Assembly: GCF_039523795.1 (NCBI RefSeq)
Contig: NZ_BAAAFZ010000045.1
Coordinates: 1-54,429, forward strand
Length of the DNA: 54,429 nt
Reading direction: 5' to 3'
From: Craurococcus roseus
GTDB lineage: Bacteria > Pseudomonadota > Alphaproteobacteria > Acetobacterales > Acetobacteraceae
Part shown: piece after piece, positions 9,685 through 17,396 of the stretch
Layout: every line of letters begins with the position of its first letter
Position numbering within the stretch: position 1 is the stretch's first letter
Notes under the pieces: generated by a model
Seen by the model: only the letters and a program-made list of their open reading frames with translations
Told to the model about the DNA's origin: nothing
The model's database searches: none
Translations under genes and position numbers: made by a program

Positions 9685-11130
9685 ATGGCAACCAACATCC
9701 TGATGCCCGCCCTGTCGCCCACCATGACGGAGGGCACGCTCGCGCGCTGGCTCAAGAAGGAAGGCGACGAGGTCAAGGCCGGCGACGTGATCGCCGAGAT
9801 CGAGACCGACAAGGCCACCATGGAGGTCGAAGCCGTGGACGAGGGCGTCCTCGGCCGCATCCTGGTCGGCGATGGCACGGAAGGCGTGAAGGTCAACGAC
9901 CCCATCGCCGTGCTGGTGGAGCCGGGCGAGGCGGTGCCGGAAGGCAACGGCGGCGGTGCCCCCGTCCCGCAAGCCAAGGCGCCAAAGGACGGCGGCGGCG
10001 AAACCGCGCAGGCCAGCGCGCCCGCGCAATCCGCCTCCGAAGGCGCGGCGGCGGAAGGCGTCGCGGCCAGCGGCGGCAAGGTGGCCGGCGCCGCGGAGCA
10101 GCCCGTCTCCATGCCGTCCGGCGGCGGCGGCCAGCAGCAGCAGCAGCCTTCGCAAACCCCGGCGCCCAAGCCCAACGGCCATGCGGGCGAGGGCGGCGAG
10201 CGGGTCTTCGCCTCGCCCCTCGCGCGCCGCATGGCGCAGCAGGCCGGGTTGGACCTCCAGCGCATTCAGGGCAGCGGCCCGAACGGCCGCATCGTCAAAG
10301 CCGACATCGAAGCGGCGATGACCCGCGGCCCGCAGCAGCCCGCGGCGCAGCAAGCCCCGGCCGCGCAAGCGCCCCAGCCGGTCTCGGCGCCCGCCCCGCA
10401 ACCGGCGCCCAGGCCCGCCGCGCCGCCGCCCTCCGCCCCGCACAAGGCGGTGCCGAACAGCTCCATCCGGAAGGTCATCGCCCGGCGCCTGTCCGAGTCG
10501 AAGCAGACCATCCCGCACTTCTACGTCTCGATGGACTTCCACATCGACGCGCTGCTCAAGCTGCGCGCCGACCTGAACGCGAAGTCGCCGAAGGAGAAGG
10601 GCGCCTTCAAGCTCTCGGTCAACGACCTCGTCATCAAAGCCGTGGCCACCACGCTCCGGCGCTACCCGGACGTCAACGCCATGTGGACGGACGACGCCAT
10701 CCTCCAGTTCGAGGACGTGGACGTCTCGGTGGCGGTGGCCACGCCGACCGGCCTCATCACGCCCATCATCCGCAAGGCGGACATGAAGGGCCTGGCCGCC
10801 ATCTCCAGCGAGATGAAGGACCTCGCCGCGCGGGCCAAGGCGAACAAGCTCAAACCCGAGGAGTTCCAGGGCGGCGGCTTCTCCATCTCCAACATGGGCA
10901 TGTACGGGGTGCGCGACTTCTCGGCCATCATCAACCCGCCCCAAGCCGGCATCCTGGCGGTGGCGGCCGGCGAGCAGCGGCCGGTGGTGAAGGACGGCGC
11001 CTTGGCCGTCGCCACGGTGATGGGCTGCACCCTCTCCGTGGACCACCGCTGCATCGACGGCGCACTGGCGGCCGAGTTCATGCAGGCGCTGAAGGGCGTG
11101 ATCGAGGACCCGCTGAGCCTGATGCTGTGA
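9685..11130 (+). CDS. pdhC: Dihydrolipoamide acetyltransferase, pyruvate dehydrogenase E2
   Basis: Core of the pyruvate dehydrogenase complex, moving the acetyl group from the lipoyl arm to CoA. In the 481-residue product there is one lipoyl domain (Lys43 in ETDKATM). An Ala/Pro/Gln-rich flexible linker follows, including a short glutamine run coded by CAG repeats near 10134-10147. Then come the E1/E3-binding domain (FASPLARRMAQQAGLDL...GRIVKADIEAAM, about 173-212) and the catalytic domain with DHRCIDGA near the C-terminus (His454, Asp458). RBS GGGCGGGACC is weak. The lipoyl domain is nearly identical to that of pdhB, which suggests duplication. Confidence 0.97.
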   Translation: MATNILMPALSPTMTEGTLARWLKKEGDEVKAGDVIAEIETDKATMEVEAVDEGVLGRILVGDGTEGVKVNDPIAVLVEPGEAVPEGNGGGAPVPQAKAPKDGGGETAQASAPAQSASEGAAAEGVAASGGKVAGAAEQPVSMPSGGGGQQQQQPSQTPAPKPNGHAGEGGERVFASPLARRMAQQAGLDLQRIQGSGPNGRIVKADIEAAMTRGPQQPAAQQAPAAQAPQPVSAPAPQPAPRPAAPPPSAPHKAVPNSSIRKVIARRLSESKQTIPHFYVSMDFHIDALLKLRADLNAKSPKEKGAFKLSVNDLVIKAVATTLRRYPDVNAMWTDDAILQFEDVDVSVAVATPTGLITPIIRKADMKGLAAISSEMKDLAARAKANKLKPEEFQGGGFSISNMGMYGVRDFSAIINPPQAGILAVAAGEQRPVVKDGALAVATVMGCTLSVDHRCIDGALAAEFMQALKGVIEDPLSLML

Positions 11131-11141
11131 CGCCGGGGCGG

Positions 11142-11536
11142 TGCTGGACCACGTCTCCATCACCGCGCCGGATCTCGGCGCAGCGGCCCGGTTCTACGAC
11201 GCGGTGATGGCCGCGCTCGGCGTGCCCTGCGTCGGCCGCACAGATCGCTGGATCGGCTACGGCGAGCGGGCCGACGCGGAGCACCCAGGGCGGTGCTTCA
11301 TCGCCCTGTACGCCGGGCCTGCGCCGGAGCCCGCCTCGCGCCGCCACTGGTGCTTCAAGGCCCGCGACCGTGCCGCCGTGGACGCGTTCTGGCGCGCCGG
11401 CCTCGACGCCGGAGGCGCCGACGACGGCGCGCCGGGCCTCCGGCCGCACTACCACGCCCACTACTACGGCGCCTACTTGCGCGACCCTGCCGGCAACCGG
11501 GTCGAGGCCGTGTGCAACGAGGCGTTGTCCCGTTGA
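11142..11536 (+). CDS. VOC/glyoxalase-fold protein
   Basis: Vicinal-oxygen-chelate fold protein of 131 residues (GTG start). It opens LDHVSITAPDLGAAARFYDAVM, the first beta-alpha unit with the metal-site His, and closes with YHAHYYGAYLRDPAGNRVEAVCN, holding the second His and the Glu. Such proteins include glyoxalases, dioxygenases and resistance proteins; substrate cannot be told. It lies 11 bases after E2 and its stop overlaps the next gene's TTG start (TTGA), so it sits inside the pdh operon between E2 and E3. Confidence 0.85.
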
Positions 11537-12030
11537 ACGCCGGCTTCCTCCTGCGCGACGCCGAGCCGCGCGACCTGCCCACGGTGGTCCGCCTCGTCCG
11601 CGCCCTCGCGCGGTACGAGAAGCTGGAGCACCTCGCCCGCGGCACGGAAGAGTTGTTCGGCCGCGCCCTGTTCGGCACGCCGCCCCGAGCCTTCGCCCTC
11701 ATCGCCGAGGGCCCGGGCGGCGAAGCGGCCGGCTTCGCGCTCTGGTTCTACAGCTTCCGCACCTTCCAGGCGCTGCCCTGCCTCTACGTCGAGGACGTCT
11801 ACGTGGAGCCGGAGCGCCGCGGCTCCGGCCTCGGCCGCCTGATCTTCGCCGACCTCGCCCGCCGCGCCCTCGCCGAAGGCTGCGACCGCATGGAGTGGTC
11901 GGTGCTCGACTGGAACGCGCCTTCCATCGCCTTCTACGACCGCATCGGCTCCCGCCCGCGCGAAGGCTGGACGCTCCGCGTGCTCACCCAACCGGCGCTG
12001 GGCGCGCTCGCCGGCGCCGCCGCTGCCTGA
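11533..12030 (+). CDS. GNAT-family N-acetyltransferase
   Basis: A 165-residue acetyl-CoA-dependent acetyltransferase. FLLRDAEPRDLPTVVRLVRALARYEKLEH opens the fold. The acetyl-CoA pyrophosphate loop is the VYVEPERRGSGLGRLIFADL segment, and MEWSVLDWNAPSIAFYDRIG is a typical motif B, close to the diamine/thialysine acetyltransferase (SAT-like) subgroup by the RALARYEKLEH start. The TTG start overlaps the VOC stop (TTGA); an in-frame GTG lies seven codons upstream. Acceptor substrate unknown. Confidence 0.85.
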   Translation: MNAGFLLRDAEPRDLPTVVRLVRALARYEKLEHLARGTEELFGRALFGTPPRAFALIAEGPGGEAAGFALWFYSFRTFQALPCLYVEDVYVEPERRGSGLGRLIFADLARRALAEGCDRMEWSVLDWNAPSIAFYDRIGSRPREGWTLRVLTQPALGALAGAAAA

Positions 12031-12135
12031 TGCGCGCGTTCCCTGCCTCGCTGCACAACCGGCATCAAGGCACTAGATAAACACCGACAACCTCGTGGCA
12101 TGCCCGCCCCGGCGGCGGGACCGAAGGGAAGAGAG

Positions 12136-13536
12136 ATGGCCGAGCAGACCTTCGACCTCATCGTGTTGGGCGGCGGCCCCGGCGGCTACGTGGCGGCCAT
12201 CCGCGCCGCGCAGCTCGGCATGAAGGCCGCCGTGGTGGAACGCGAGCACCTGGGCGGCATCTGCCTCAACTGGGGCTGCATCCCCACCAAGGCGCTGCTC
12301 CGCTCCTCCGAGATCAACCACCTCCTGCACACGCTCGACGCCTACGGCTTCGGCGCCGACAACATCCGCTTCGACATCGGCAAGGTGGTGAAGCGCTCCC
12401 GCGCCGTCGCCAACCAGCTCTCCGGCGGCGTCAAGCACCTCCTGCGGAAGAACAAGGTCACGGTGTTCGACGGCCACGGCAAGCTCGCCGGCAAGGGCAA
12501 GCTGGCCGTCGCCAAGGACGGCAAGGCGGTGGCCGACCTCTCGGCCAAGCACATCATCCTCGCCACCGGCGCCCGCGCCCGTCAGCTCCCCGGCCTGGAG
12601 ACGGACGGCAAGCTCATCTGGAGCTACCGCGAGGCGATGGTGCCGCCCCGGATGCCGAAGAAGCTGGTGGTGGTCGGCTCCGGCGCGATCGGCGCCGAGT
12701 TCGCCTCCTTCTACCTCAACATGGGCGCCGAGGTGACGCTGATCGAGGTGCTGGACCGCATCCTGCCGGTGGAGGACGCGGAGATCAGCGCCTTCGTCCG
12801 CAAGAGCTTCGAGAAGCAGGGCATGAAGATCCTGACCGCCGCCAAGGTGCAGGGCGTCAGGAAGGAGGGCGACGGCCTCACCGCCGTCGTCGAGGCCGGG
12901 AACAAGGTCCAGGAGATCAAGGCCGACCGCCTGATCTCCGCCGTGGGCATCGTCGGCAACGTCGAGGACATCGGCTTGGAGGGCACCGGCGTGAAAGTCG
13001 AGAAGACCCACGTCGTCATCGACGAGTGGTGCCGCACCGGCGAGCCCGGCGTCTACGCCATCGGCGACCTCACCGGCGCCCCCTGGCTCGCGCACAAGGC
13101 GAGCCACGAGGGCGTCATCTGCGTCGAGAAGATCGCCGGCCTCAACGACGTCCACCCGCTCGACGTCGGCAACATCCCCGGCTGCACCTACTGCCGCCCG
13201 CAGGTGGCCTCCGTCGGCATGACGGAGGAGGCCGCGAAGCAGGCCGGCAAGCAGGTCAAGGTCGGCCGCTTCCCCTTCATCGGCAACGGCAAGGCCATCG
13301 CCATGGGCGAGCCGGAGGGCATGGTGAAGACGGTGTTCGACGCCAAGACCGGCGAACTGCTCGGCGCCCACATGGCCGGGCCGGAGGTGACGGAGATGAT
13401 CCAGGGCTACACCGTCGCTCGGACGCTCGAGACCACCGAGACGGACCTGATGAACACCGTCTTCCCGCACCCGACCGTGTCCGAGGCGATGCACGAGGCC
13501 GTCCTTGATGCCTACGGCCGGGTGATCCACATCTAG
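12136..13536 (+). CDS. lpd: Dihydrolipoyl dehydrogenase (E3)
   Basis: FAD enzyme that reoxidises dihydrolipoyl arms of the pyruvate (and other 2-oxo acid) dehydrogenase complexes with NAD. In 466 residues there are the FAD-binding motif LGGGPGGYVAAIRA (11-24), the redox disulfide Cys43/Cys48 in GGICLNWGCIPTK, an NAD-binding motif VVGSGAIGAEFASFY, the second FAD motif VYAIGDLTG and the catalytic His-Glu pair in HPTVSEAMHEA. The ATG at 12136 follows GAAGGGAAGAGAG; an ATG 12 codons upstream lacks an RBS. Likely serves the adjacent pdh genes. Confidence 0.97.
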   Translation: MAEQTFDLIVLGGGPGGYVAAIRAAQLGMKAAVVEREHLGGICLNWGCIPTKALLRSSEINHLLHTLDAYGFGADNIRFDIGKVVKRSRAVANQLSGGVKHLLRKNKVTVFDGHGKLAGKGKLAVAKDGKAVADLSAKHIILATGARARQLPGLETDGKLIWSYREAMVPPRMPKKLVVVGSGAIGAEFASFYLNMGAEVTLIEVLDRILPVEDAEISAFVRKSFEKQGMKILTAAKVQGVRKEGDGLTAVVEAGNKVQEIKADRLISAVGIVGNVEDIGLEGTGVKVEKTHVVIDEWCRTGEPGVYAIGDLTGAPWLAHKASHEGVICVEKIAGLNDVHPLDVGNIPGCTYCRPQVASVGMTEEAAKQAGKQVKVGRFPFIGNGKAIAMGEPEGMVKTVFDAKTGELLGAHMAGPEVTEMIQGYTVARTLETTETDLMNTVFPHPTVSEAMHEAVLDAYGRVIHI

Positions 13537-13560
13537 AAGCGAACGAAGCGAACGAAGCGA
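13536..13560 (+). repeat. 9-bp tandem repeat at the lpd stop codon
   Basis: GAAGCGAAC is repeated 2.8 times starting in the last base of the lpd stop codon, and fills the gap before lipA. Possibly replication slippage; it leaves the lipA start without a strong RBS. Confidence 0.75.
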
Positions 13561-13575
13561 CAGGATCATCGCGGC

Positions 13576-14559
13576 ATGGCGACCCGAATCGTGGTCGATC
13601 ACCGGGAGGGCGGGGCCGCCGTGCTCCGCCACCCGGAAAAGGCGCACCGCCCCGACAACCCGATCCGGCGCAAGCCGGACTGGATCAGGGTCAAGGCGCC
13701 CACCCACCCGGTCTACCACGAGACCCGGGCGCTGATGCGCGAGAACCGCTTGGTCACGGTGTGCGAGGAGGCGGCCTGCCCGAACATCGGCGAGTGCTGG
13801 TCGCAGCGCCACGCCACCATGATGATCATGGGCGACACCTGCACCCGCGCCTGCTCCTTCTGCAACGTGGCGACCGGCATCCCCCGGGCGCTGGACGCGG
13901 ACGAGCCGCGTCGCGTGGCGGACGCGGTCGCCACCCTCGGCCTGCGCCACGTGGTGGTGACGAGCGTGGACCGCGACGACCTGCCGGACGGCGGCGCCGA
14001 GCACTTCGCGCGGACGATTCGCGCCGTCCGCGCCGCCGCGCCCGGCACCACGATCGAAGTCCTCACGCCCGACTTCCTACGCAAGGACGGCGCCCTTGAG
14101 GTGGTGGTCGAAGCCTGCCCCGACGTGTTCAACCACAACCTGGAGACGGTGCCGCGCCTCTACTTGCCCGTCCGGCCCGGCGCCCGCTACTTCCACTCGC
14201 TCCGGTTGCTGGACCGGGTGAAGGAGCTCGACCCCTCCATCTTCACCAAGTCCGGCCTCATGGTCGGCCTGGGCGAAGCCTGGGGCGAGGTGCTCCAGGT
14301 GATGGACGACCTCCGCAGCGCCGAGGTGGATTTCCTGACCATCGGCCAGTACCTCCAGCCCACGGTGAAGCACGCCGCGGTGGACCGCTTCGTGGAGCCG
14401 GCGGAATTCGAGGACTACGCCCGCATGGCGCGCGGCAAAGGTTTCCTGTTGGTCTCGGCCACGCCGCTGACCCGCTCCTCCTACCACGCAGACCGGGATT
14501 TCGCGGAGTTGCGCGCCGCCCGCGAACGCCGCCTCGCCTCGGCCGTTACCGCTGCCTGA
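13576..14559 (+). CDS. lipA: Lipoyl synthase
   Basis: Radical-SAM enzyme inserting two sulfurs into octanoyl groups on lipoyl domains, so it makes the cofactor used by the pdhB and pdhC products encoded upstream. The 327 residues contain the auxiliary-cluster cysteines Cys63, Cys68 and Cys74 (CEEAACPNIGEC), the SAM-cluster motif CTRACSFC (Cys89, 93, 96) and the C-terminal SSYHAD segment with the family's conserved serine. RBS is weak (CAGGAT). Its TGA overlaps the next gene's ATG. Confidence 0.97.
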   Translation: MATRIVVDHREGGAAVLRHPEKAHRPDNPIRRKPDWIRVKAPTHPVYHETRALMRENRLVTVCEEAACPNIGECWSQRHATMMIMGDTCTRACSFCNVATGIPRALDADEPRRVADAVATLGLRHVVVTSVDRDDLPDGGAEHFARTIRAVRAAAPGTTIEVLTPDFLRKDGALEVVVEACPDVFNHNLETVPRLYLPVRPGARYFHSLRLLDRVKELDPSIFTKSGLMVGLGEAWGEVLQVMDDLRSAEVDFLTIGQYLQPTVKHAAVDRFVEPAEFEDYARMARGKGFLLVSATPLTRSSYHADRDFAELRAARERRLASAVTAA

Positions 14560-15047
14560 TGCCGACCCACGCCGAGAAGCGACTCCTCCGCTACACGCCC
14601 GAGCAGATGTTCGACCTGGTCGCGGACGTGCGCCGCTACCCGGAGTTCCTGCCCTGGTGCGTCGGCGCCCGCATCGTCTCCCGCTCGGAGAAGGAGGTGG
14701 TGGCCGACCTCACCATCGGTTTCAAGATGTTCCGCGAGAGCTTCCGTAGCCAAGTGACGATGGAGCGGCCCGAGCACATCCACGTCCGCTACCTGAACGG
14801 CCCCTTCCGCTACCTCAACAACCATTGGCGCTTCCTGCCGCACGAACAGGGCACGGAGGTGCGCTTCTTCGTGGACTTTGAGTTCCGTTCCCGCCTGCTG
14901 CAAGCCGTGATCGGCACGGTGTTCGAGCAGGCCGTCCGCGTCATGGTCCGCGCTTTCGAGCGGCGGGCGATGATCCTATACGGCCGCAACACCGCGCGCG
15001 CCGAAGCCGCCCCGCCACCGCCCGCGCCCGCCACGCCCACCGCGTAG
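14559..15047 (+). CDS. COQ10/RatA-like START-domain protein
   Basis: A 162-residue SRPBCC (START-fold) protein with the family opening EKRLLRYTPEQMFDLVADVRRYPEFLPWC and the central GFKMFRESFRSQV. In alphaproteobacteria these are thought to bind ubiquinone and act in its delivery (COQ10-like); the related RatA of gammaproteobacteria was described as a ribosome-association toxin, so automatic annotations vary. The proline/alanine tail after residue 145 looks disordered. ATG overlaps the lipA stop (TGATG), so it is coupled to lipoate synthesis. Confidence 0.88.
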   Translation: MPTHAEKRLLRYTPEQMFDLVADVRRYPEFLPWCVGARIVSRSEKEVVADLTIGFKMFRESFRSQVTMERPEHIHVRYLNGPFRYLNNHWRFLPHEQGTEVRFFVDFEFRSRLLQAVIGTVFEQAVRVMVRAFERRAMILYGRNTARAEAAPPPPAPATPTA

Positions 15048-15127
15048 GGCGCTCCTTCAAGGGCGATGATGCCCGGTATCAACGCTTTGCGTTGGCCCGC
15101 GCCACCCTGTAGTGGCAAGCTCGCGGC

Positions 15128-15769
15128 ATGGGATACGTCCTTTACGGCGACCGCCGTTCCGGCTCCGCCATTGTGGAAATGGCGCTGGAAGAGATCGGCG
15201 CGCCCTTCGAGCCGCGGCCCGTGCCGCTCGACGACAGCGCCCAGCTCGCCGAAGAGTACCGCCGGGTCAACCCGATGGGCCGCGTTCCCACGCTCATCCT
15301 GCCGGATGGCACGGTGGTGACGGAGTCTCTGGCCATCCTGCTGACGCTCGAAGGCCGCCATCCGGAAGCCGCGTTGCTGCCCGCGCCCGACGATCCCGCC
15401 CGCGTGGTGGCGCTGCGCTGGATGGCACTGGCCGCCGGCGAGATCTACCCGTGTGTCACCCGCTCCGACTACCCAGAGCGCTTCAGCGCCGACCCCACGC
15501 ATGCGCCGGCCATCCGCGAGCGCGCGGGGGAGATGGCGCGCGACATCTGGCGCGTCATCGAACGGGAAGCGGCGCCGTCGCCCTTCGTCCTGGGCGCCCG
15601 CTTCTCGGCGGCCGACCTCTACCTTTCCGTGCTCTCGCGTTGGATGGGCAACGAGGACTGGATGCCCGCCAACTGCCCGCGCATCGAAGCGCTCGCCCGC
15701 GCCGTCGCGCTCCGCCCCGCCGCTGGCGCCGCGTGGCGCCGCCACTTCGCGGTCCCGGCGGGCGGCTGA
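15128..15769 (+). CDS. Glutathione S-transferase family protein
   Basis: A 213-residue GST. The N-terminal thioredoxin-like domain contains LYGDRRSGSAIVEMALEEIGAPFE, the cis-proline RVPTLIL and the glutathione-gamma-Glu contact VVTESLAILLTLE. The C-terminal helical domain ends SAADLYLSVLSRWMG. The first position of the active-site loop is a Ser (RRSGSA), as in beta/zeta-like classes. Substrate is unknown. A separate transcription unit from the COQ10-like gene is likely, with an 80-base gap. Confidence 0.87.
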   Translation: MGYVLYGDRRSGSAIVEMALEEIGAPFEPRPVPLDDSAQLAEEYRRVNPMGRVPTLILPDGTVVTESLAILLTLEGRHPEAALLPAPDDPARVVALRWMALAAGEIYPCVTRSDYPERFSADPTHAPAIRERAGEMARDIWRVIEREAAPSPFVLGARFSAADLYLSVLSRWMGNEDWMPANCPRIEALARAVALRPAAGAAWRRHFAVPAGG

Positions 15770-15848
15770 TCCCGCGCGGGGGTTGCGCAGCCGCCGCCCG
15801 CTGCCACCATGCGCGCCGACCGAAGCACCGCCGAGGAACAACCCGCGC

Positions 15849-16913
15849 ATGGTCCACGCCCCGCCGCGCCCGCCGAAGGGCGCGCCGCCCGTCCGCATCA
15901 ACCTCTACTCCGACACCCAGACCCGCCCGACCGCCGCCATGAAGGACGCCATGATGCGCGCCGAGGTCGGCGACGAGCAGCACGGCGACGACCCCACCGT
16001 GCACGAACTCTGCGACCGCATGGCGGCGCTGATGGGCAAGGAAGCCGCGGTGTTCCTGCCGTCGGGCACCATGTGCAACGTCGTGGCGATCCTCACCCAC
16101 TGCCGGAGCGGCGACGAGGTGCTGGCGCACGAGACCAGCCACATCCTCCATTCCGAGGGCGGCGCGCACGCGGCTTTCACCGGCGTCCAGATCCTGCCCC
16201 TCCGAGGCCCGCGCGGCGCCTTCACCGCCGACGACGTGCGTGCCGCCATCCGCCCGCGCACCCGCTACGCCCCGCCGCAGCGGCTCCTGGAGGTGGAGCA
16301 GACCGCCAACATTGGCGGCGGCGCCGTGTGGCCGCTCGCGCAGCTCAACGCCGTGGCCGCGGTGGCCCGCGAGCAGGGCTGGAACACCCACATGGACGGC
16401 GCGCGCATGATGAACGCCTGCGTCGCCGCCGCCATCCCGCCCACCGAAATGGCCGCCGGCTTCGACTCCGTCTGGCTCGACTTCACCAAGGGCCTCGGCG
16501 CCCCGCTCGGCGCCGTGCTCTGCGGCTCGAACGAGTTCATCGGCCAAGCCTGGCGCTGGAAGCAGCGCCTCGGCGGCTCCATGCGCCAAGCCGGCATCTG
16601 CGCCGCCGCCTGCGCATACGCCCTCGACCACCACGTGGACCGCTTGGCAGAGGACCACGCCAACGCCCGCGCCCTCGCGCGCGGCCTCCGCCAGATACCC
16701 GGCGTCGAGGTGGAGGAGCCCGACACCAACCTCGTCTTCTTCGACGTGCGCGGTGCCGGCACGACGCCCGAGGCCCTGCAAGAGCACCTGCTGCTGCGCG
16801 GCATCGCCGTCAGCGGCCTCGGCGGCCGCGTCCGCGCCTGCACCCACCTCGACGTGACGGCGCCGATGGTCGAGGAAGCGGTCGCCGCCATCCGAGAGGC
16901 GCTGGAGCGCTGA
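15849..16913 (+). CDS. ltaE: Low-specificity threonine aldolase
   Basis: PLP enzyme cleaving threonine or allo-threonine to glycine and acetaldehyde. The 354-residue product has INLYSDTQTRPTAAM, VGDEQHGDDPTVHELCD and FLPSGTMCNVVAI, the PLP-contact HMDGARMMNA and the Schiff-base Lys214 in DFTKGLGAPLGAV. The ATG at 15849 has GAGGAACA upstream; longer in-frame readings are alanine/arginine-rich and not coding-like. Its stop overlaps the probable CTG start of yraN. Confidence 0.93.
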   Translation: MVHAPPRPPKGAPPVRINLYSDTQTRPTAAMKDAMMRAEVGDEQHGDDPTVHELCDRMAALMGKEAAVFLPSGTMCNVVAILTHCRSGDEVLAHETSHILHSEGGAHAAFTGVQILPLRGPRGAFTADDVRAAIRPRTRYAPPQRLLEVEQTANIGGGAVWPLAQLNAVAAVAREQGWNTHMDGARMMNACVAAAIPPTEMAAGFDSVWLDFTKGLGAPLGAVLCGSNEFIGQAWRWKQRLGGSMRQAGICAAACAYALDHHVDRLAEDHANARALARGLRQIPGVEVEEPDTNLVFFDVRGAGTTPEALQEHLLLRGIAVSGLGGRVRACTHLDVTAPMVEEAVAAIREALER

Positions 16914-17302
16914 CGGGCGAGCCGTCGCACGGCAAGCGCCTCCGCGGCACCCGCGCCGACGCCGCCGGCCGCCGCGCCGAGGAAGCGGCCGAAGCGGCGC
17001 TGGCGGGCGACGGCTGGACCATCCTCGCCCGCCGTGTCCGCACGGAAGCGGGCGAGATCGACTTGGTCGCCGAGCGCGACGGCCTTCTCGCCTTCGTCGA
17101 GGTGAAGGCCCGCCCGAGCCTCGCCGAAGCCGCCGCCGCCCTGTCGCCCCGCCAGCGCGCCCGCCTGCTCGCCGCCGCCGAGTGTTGGCTCGCCGAGAAC
17201 CCCGGCCGGGGCGGGGCCGGCATCCGCTTCGACGTGCTGCTGGTCGCGGCCGACGGCACGGTGCGGCGCGTCGCGGATGCCTTCCGCCTCGGCGACGGTT
17301 GA
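16910..17302 (+). CDS. yraN: YraN/UPF0102 family nuclease-like protein
   Basis: UPF0102 protein with a restriction-endonuclease-like core: GRRAEEAAEAAL, LARRVRTEAGEIDLVAERDG, LAFVEVKARP and PRQRARLLAAAECWL, ending FDVLLVAADG. The acidic residues of E-x-D...E-V-K form the putative metal site; cellular role unclear. The conserved reading begins right after the ltaE stop, yet no ATG, GTG or TTG is available in frame until deep inside the domain (TTG in EIDLV). The best-placed initiator is a CTG at 16910 that overlaps the ltaE TGA as CTGA, just as other pairs here overlap as ATGA or GTGA. 130 residues from there. Confidence 0.8.
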   Translation: MTGEPSHGKRLRGTRADAAGRRAEEAAEAALAGDGWTILARRVRTEAGEIDLVAERDGLLAFVEVKARPSLAEAAAALSPRQRARLLAAAECWLAENPGRGGAGIRFDVLLVAADGTVRRVADAFRLGDG

Positions 17303-17331
17303 GGCGGGGCGGCGCTCCGCCACCGGGCGCT

Positions 17332-17349
17332 GTGTGACCCCTGTCACAC
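17332..17349 (+). promoter_or_regulatory. CRP/FNR-family type operator
   Basis: GTGTGACCCCTGTCACAC contains TGTGA-N6-TCACA, exactly the symmetrical consensus recognised by CRP-like regulators, extended by one more matching base on each side. It lies in the 94-base gap before the secreted TPR protein, 47 bases from its ATG. Which regulator of the family binds is not known. Confidence 0.6.
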
Positions 17350-17396
17350 CGGGAGCAGGCCCGGCGGGCGTAGAGTCCCGCCAGGAGGGAACCGAC

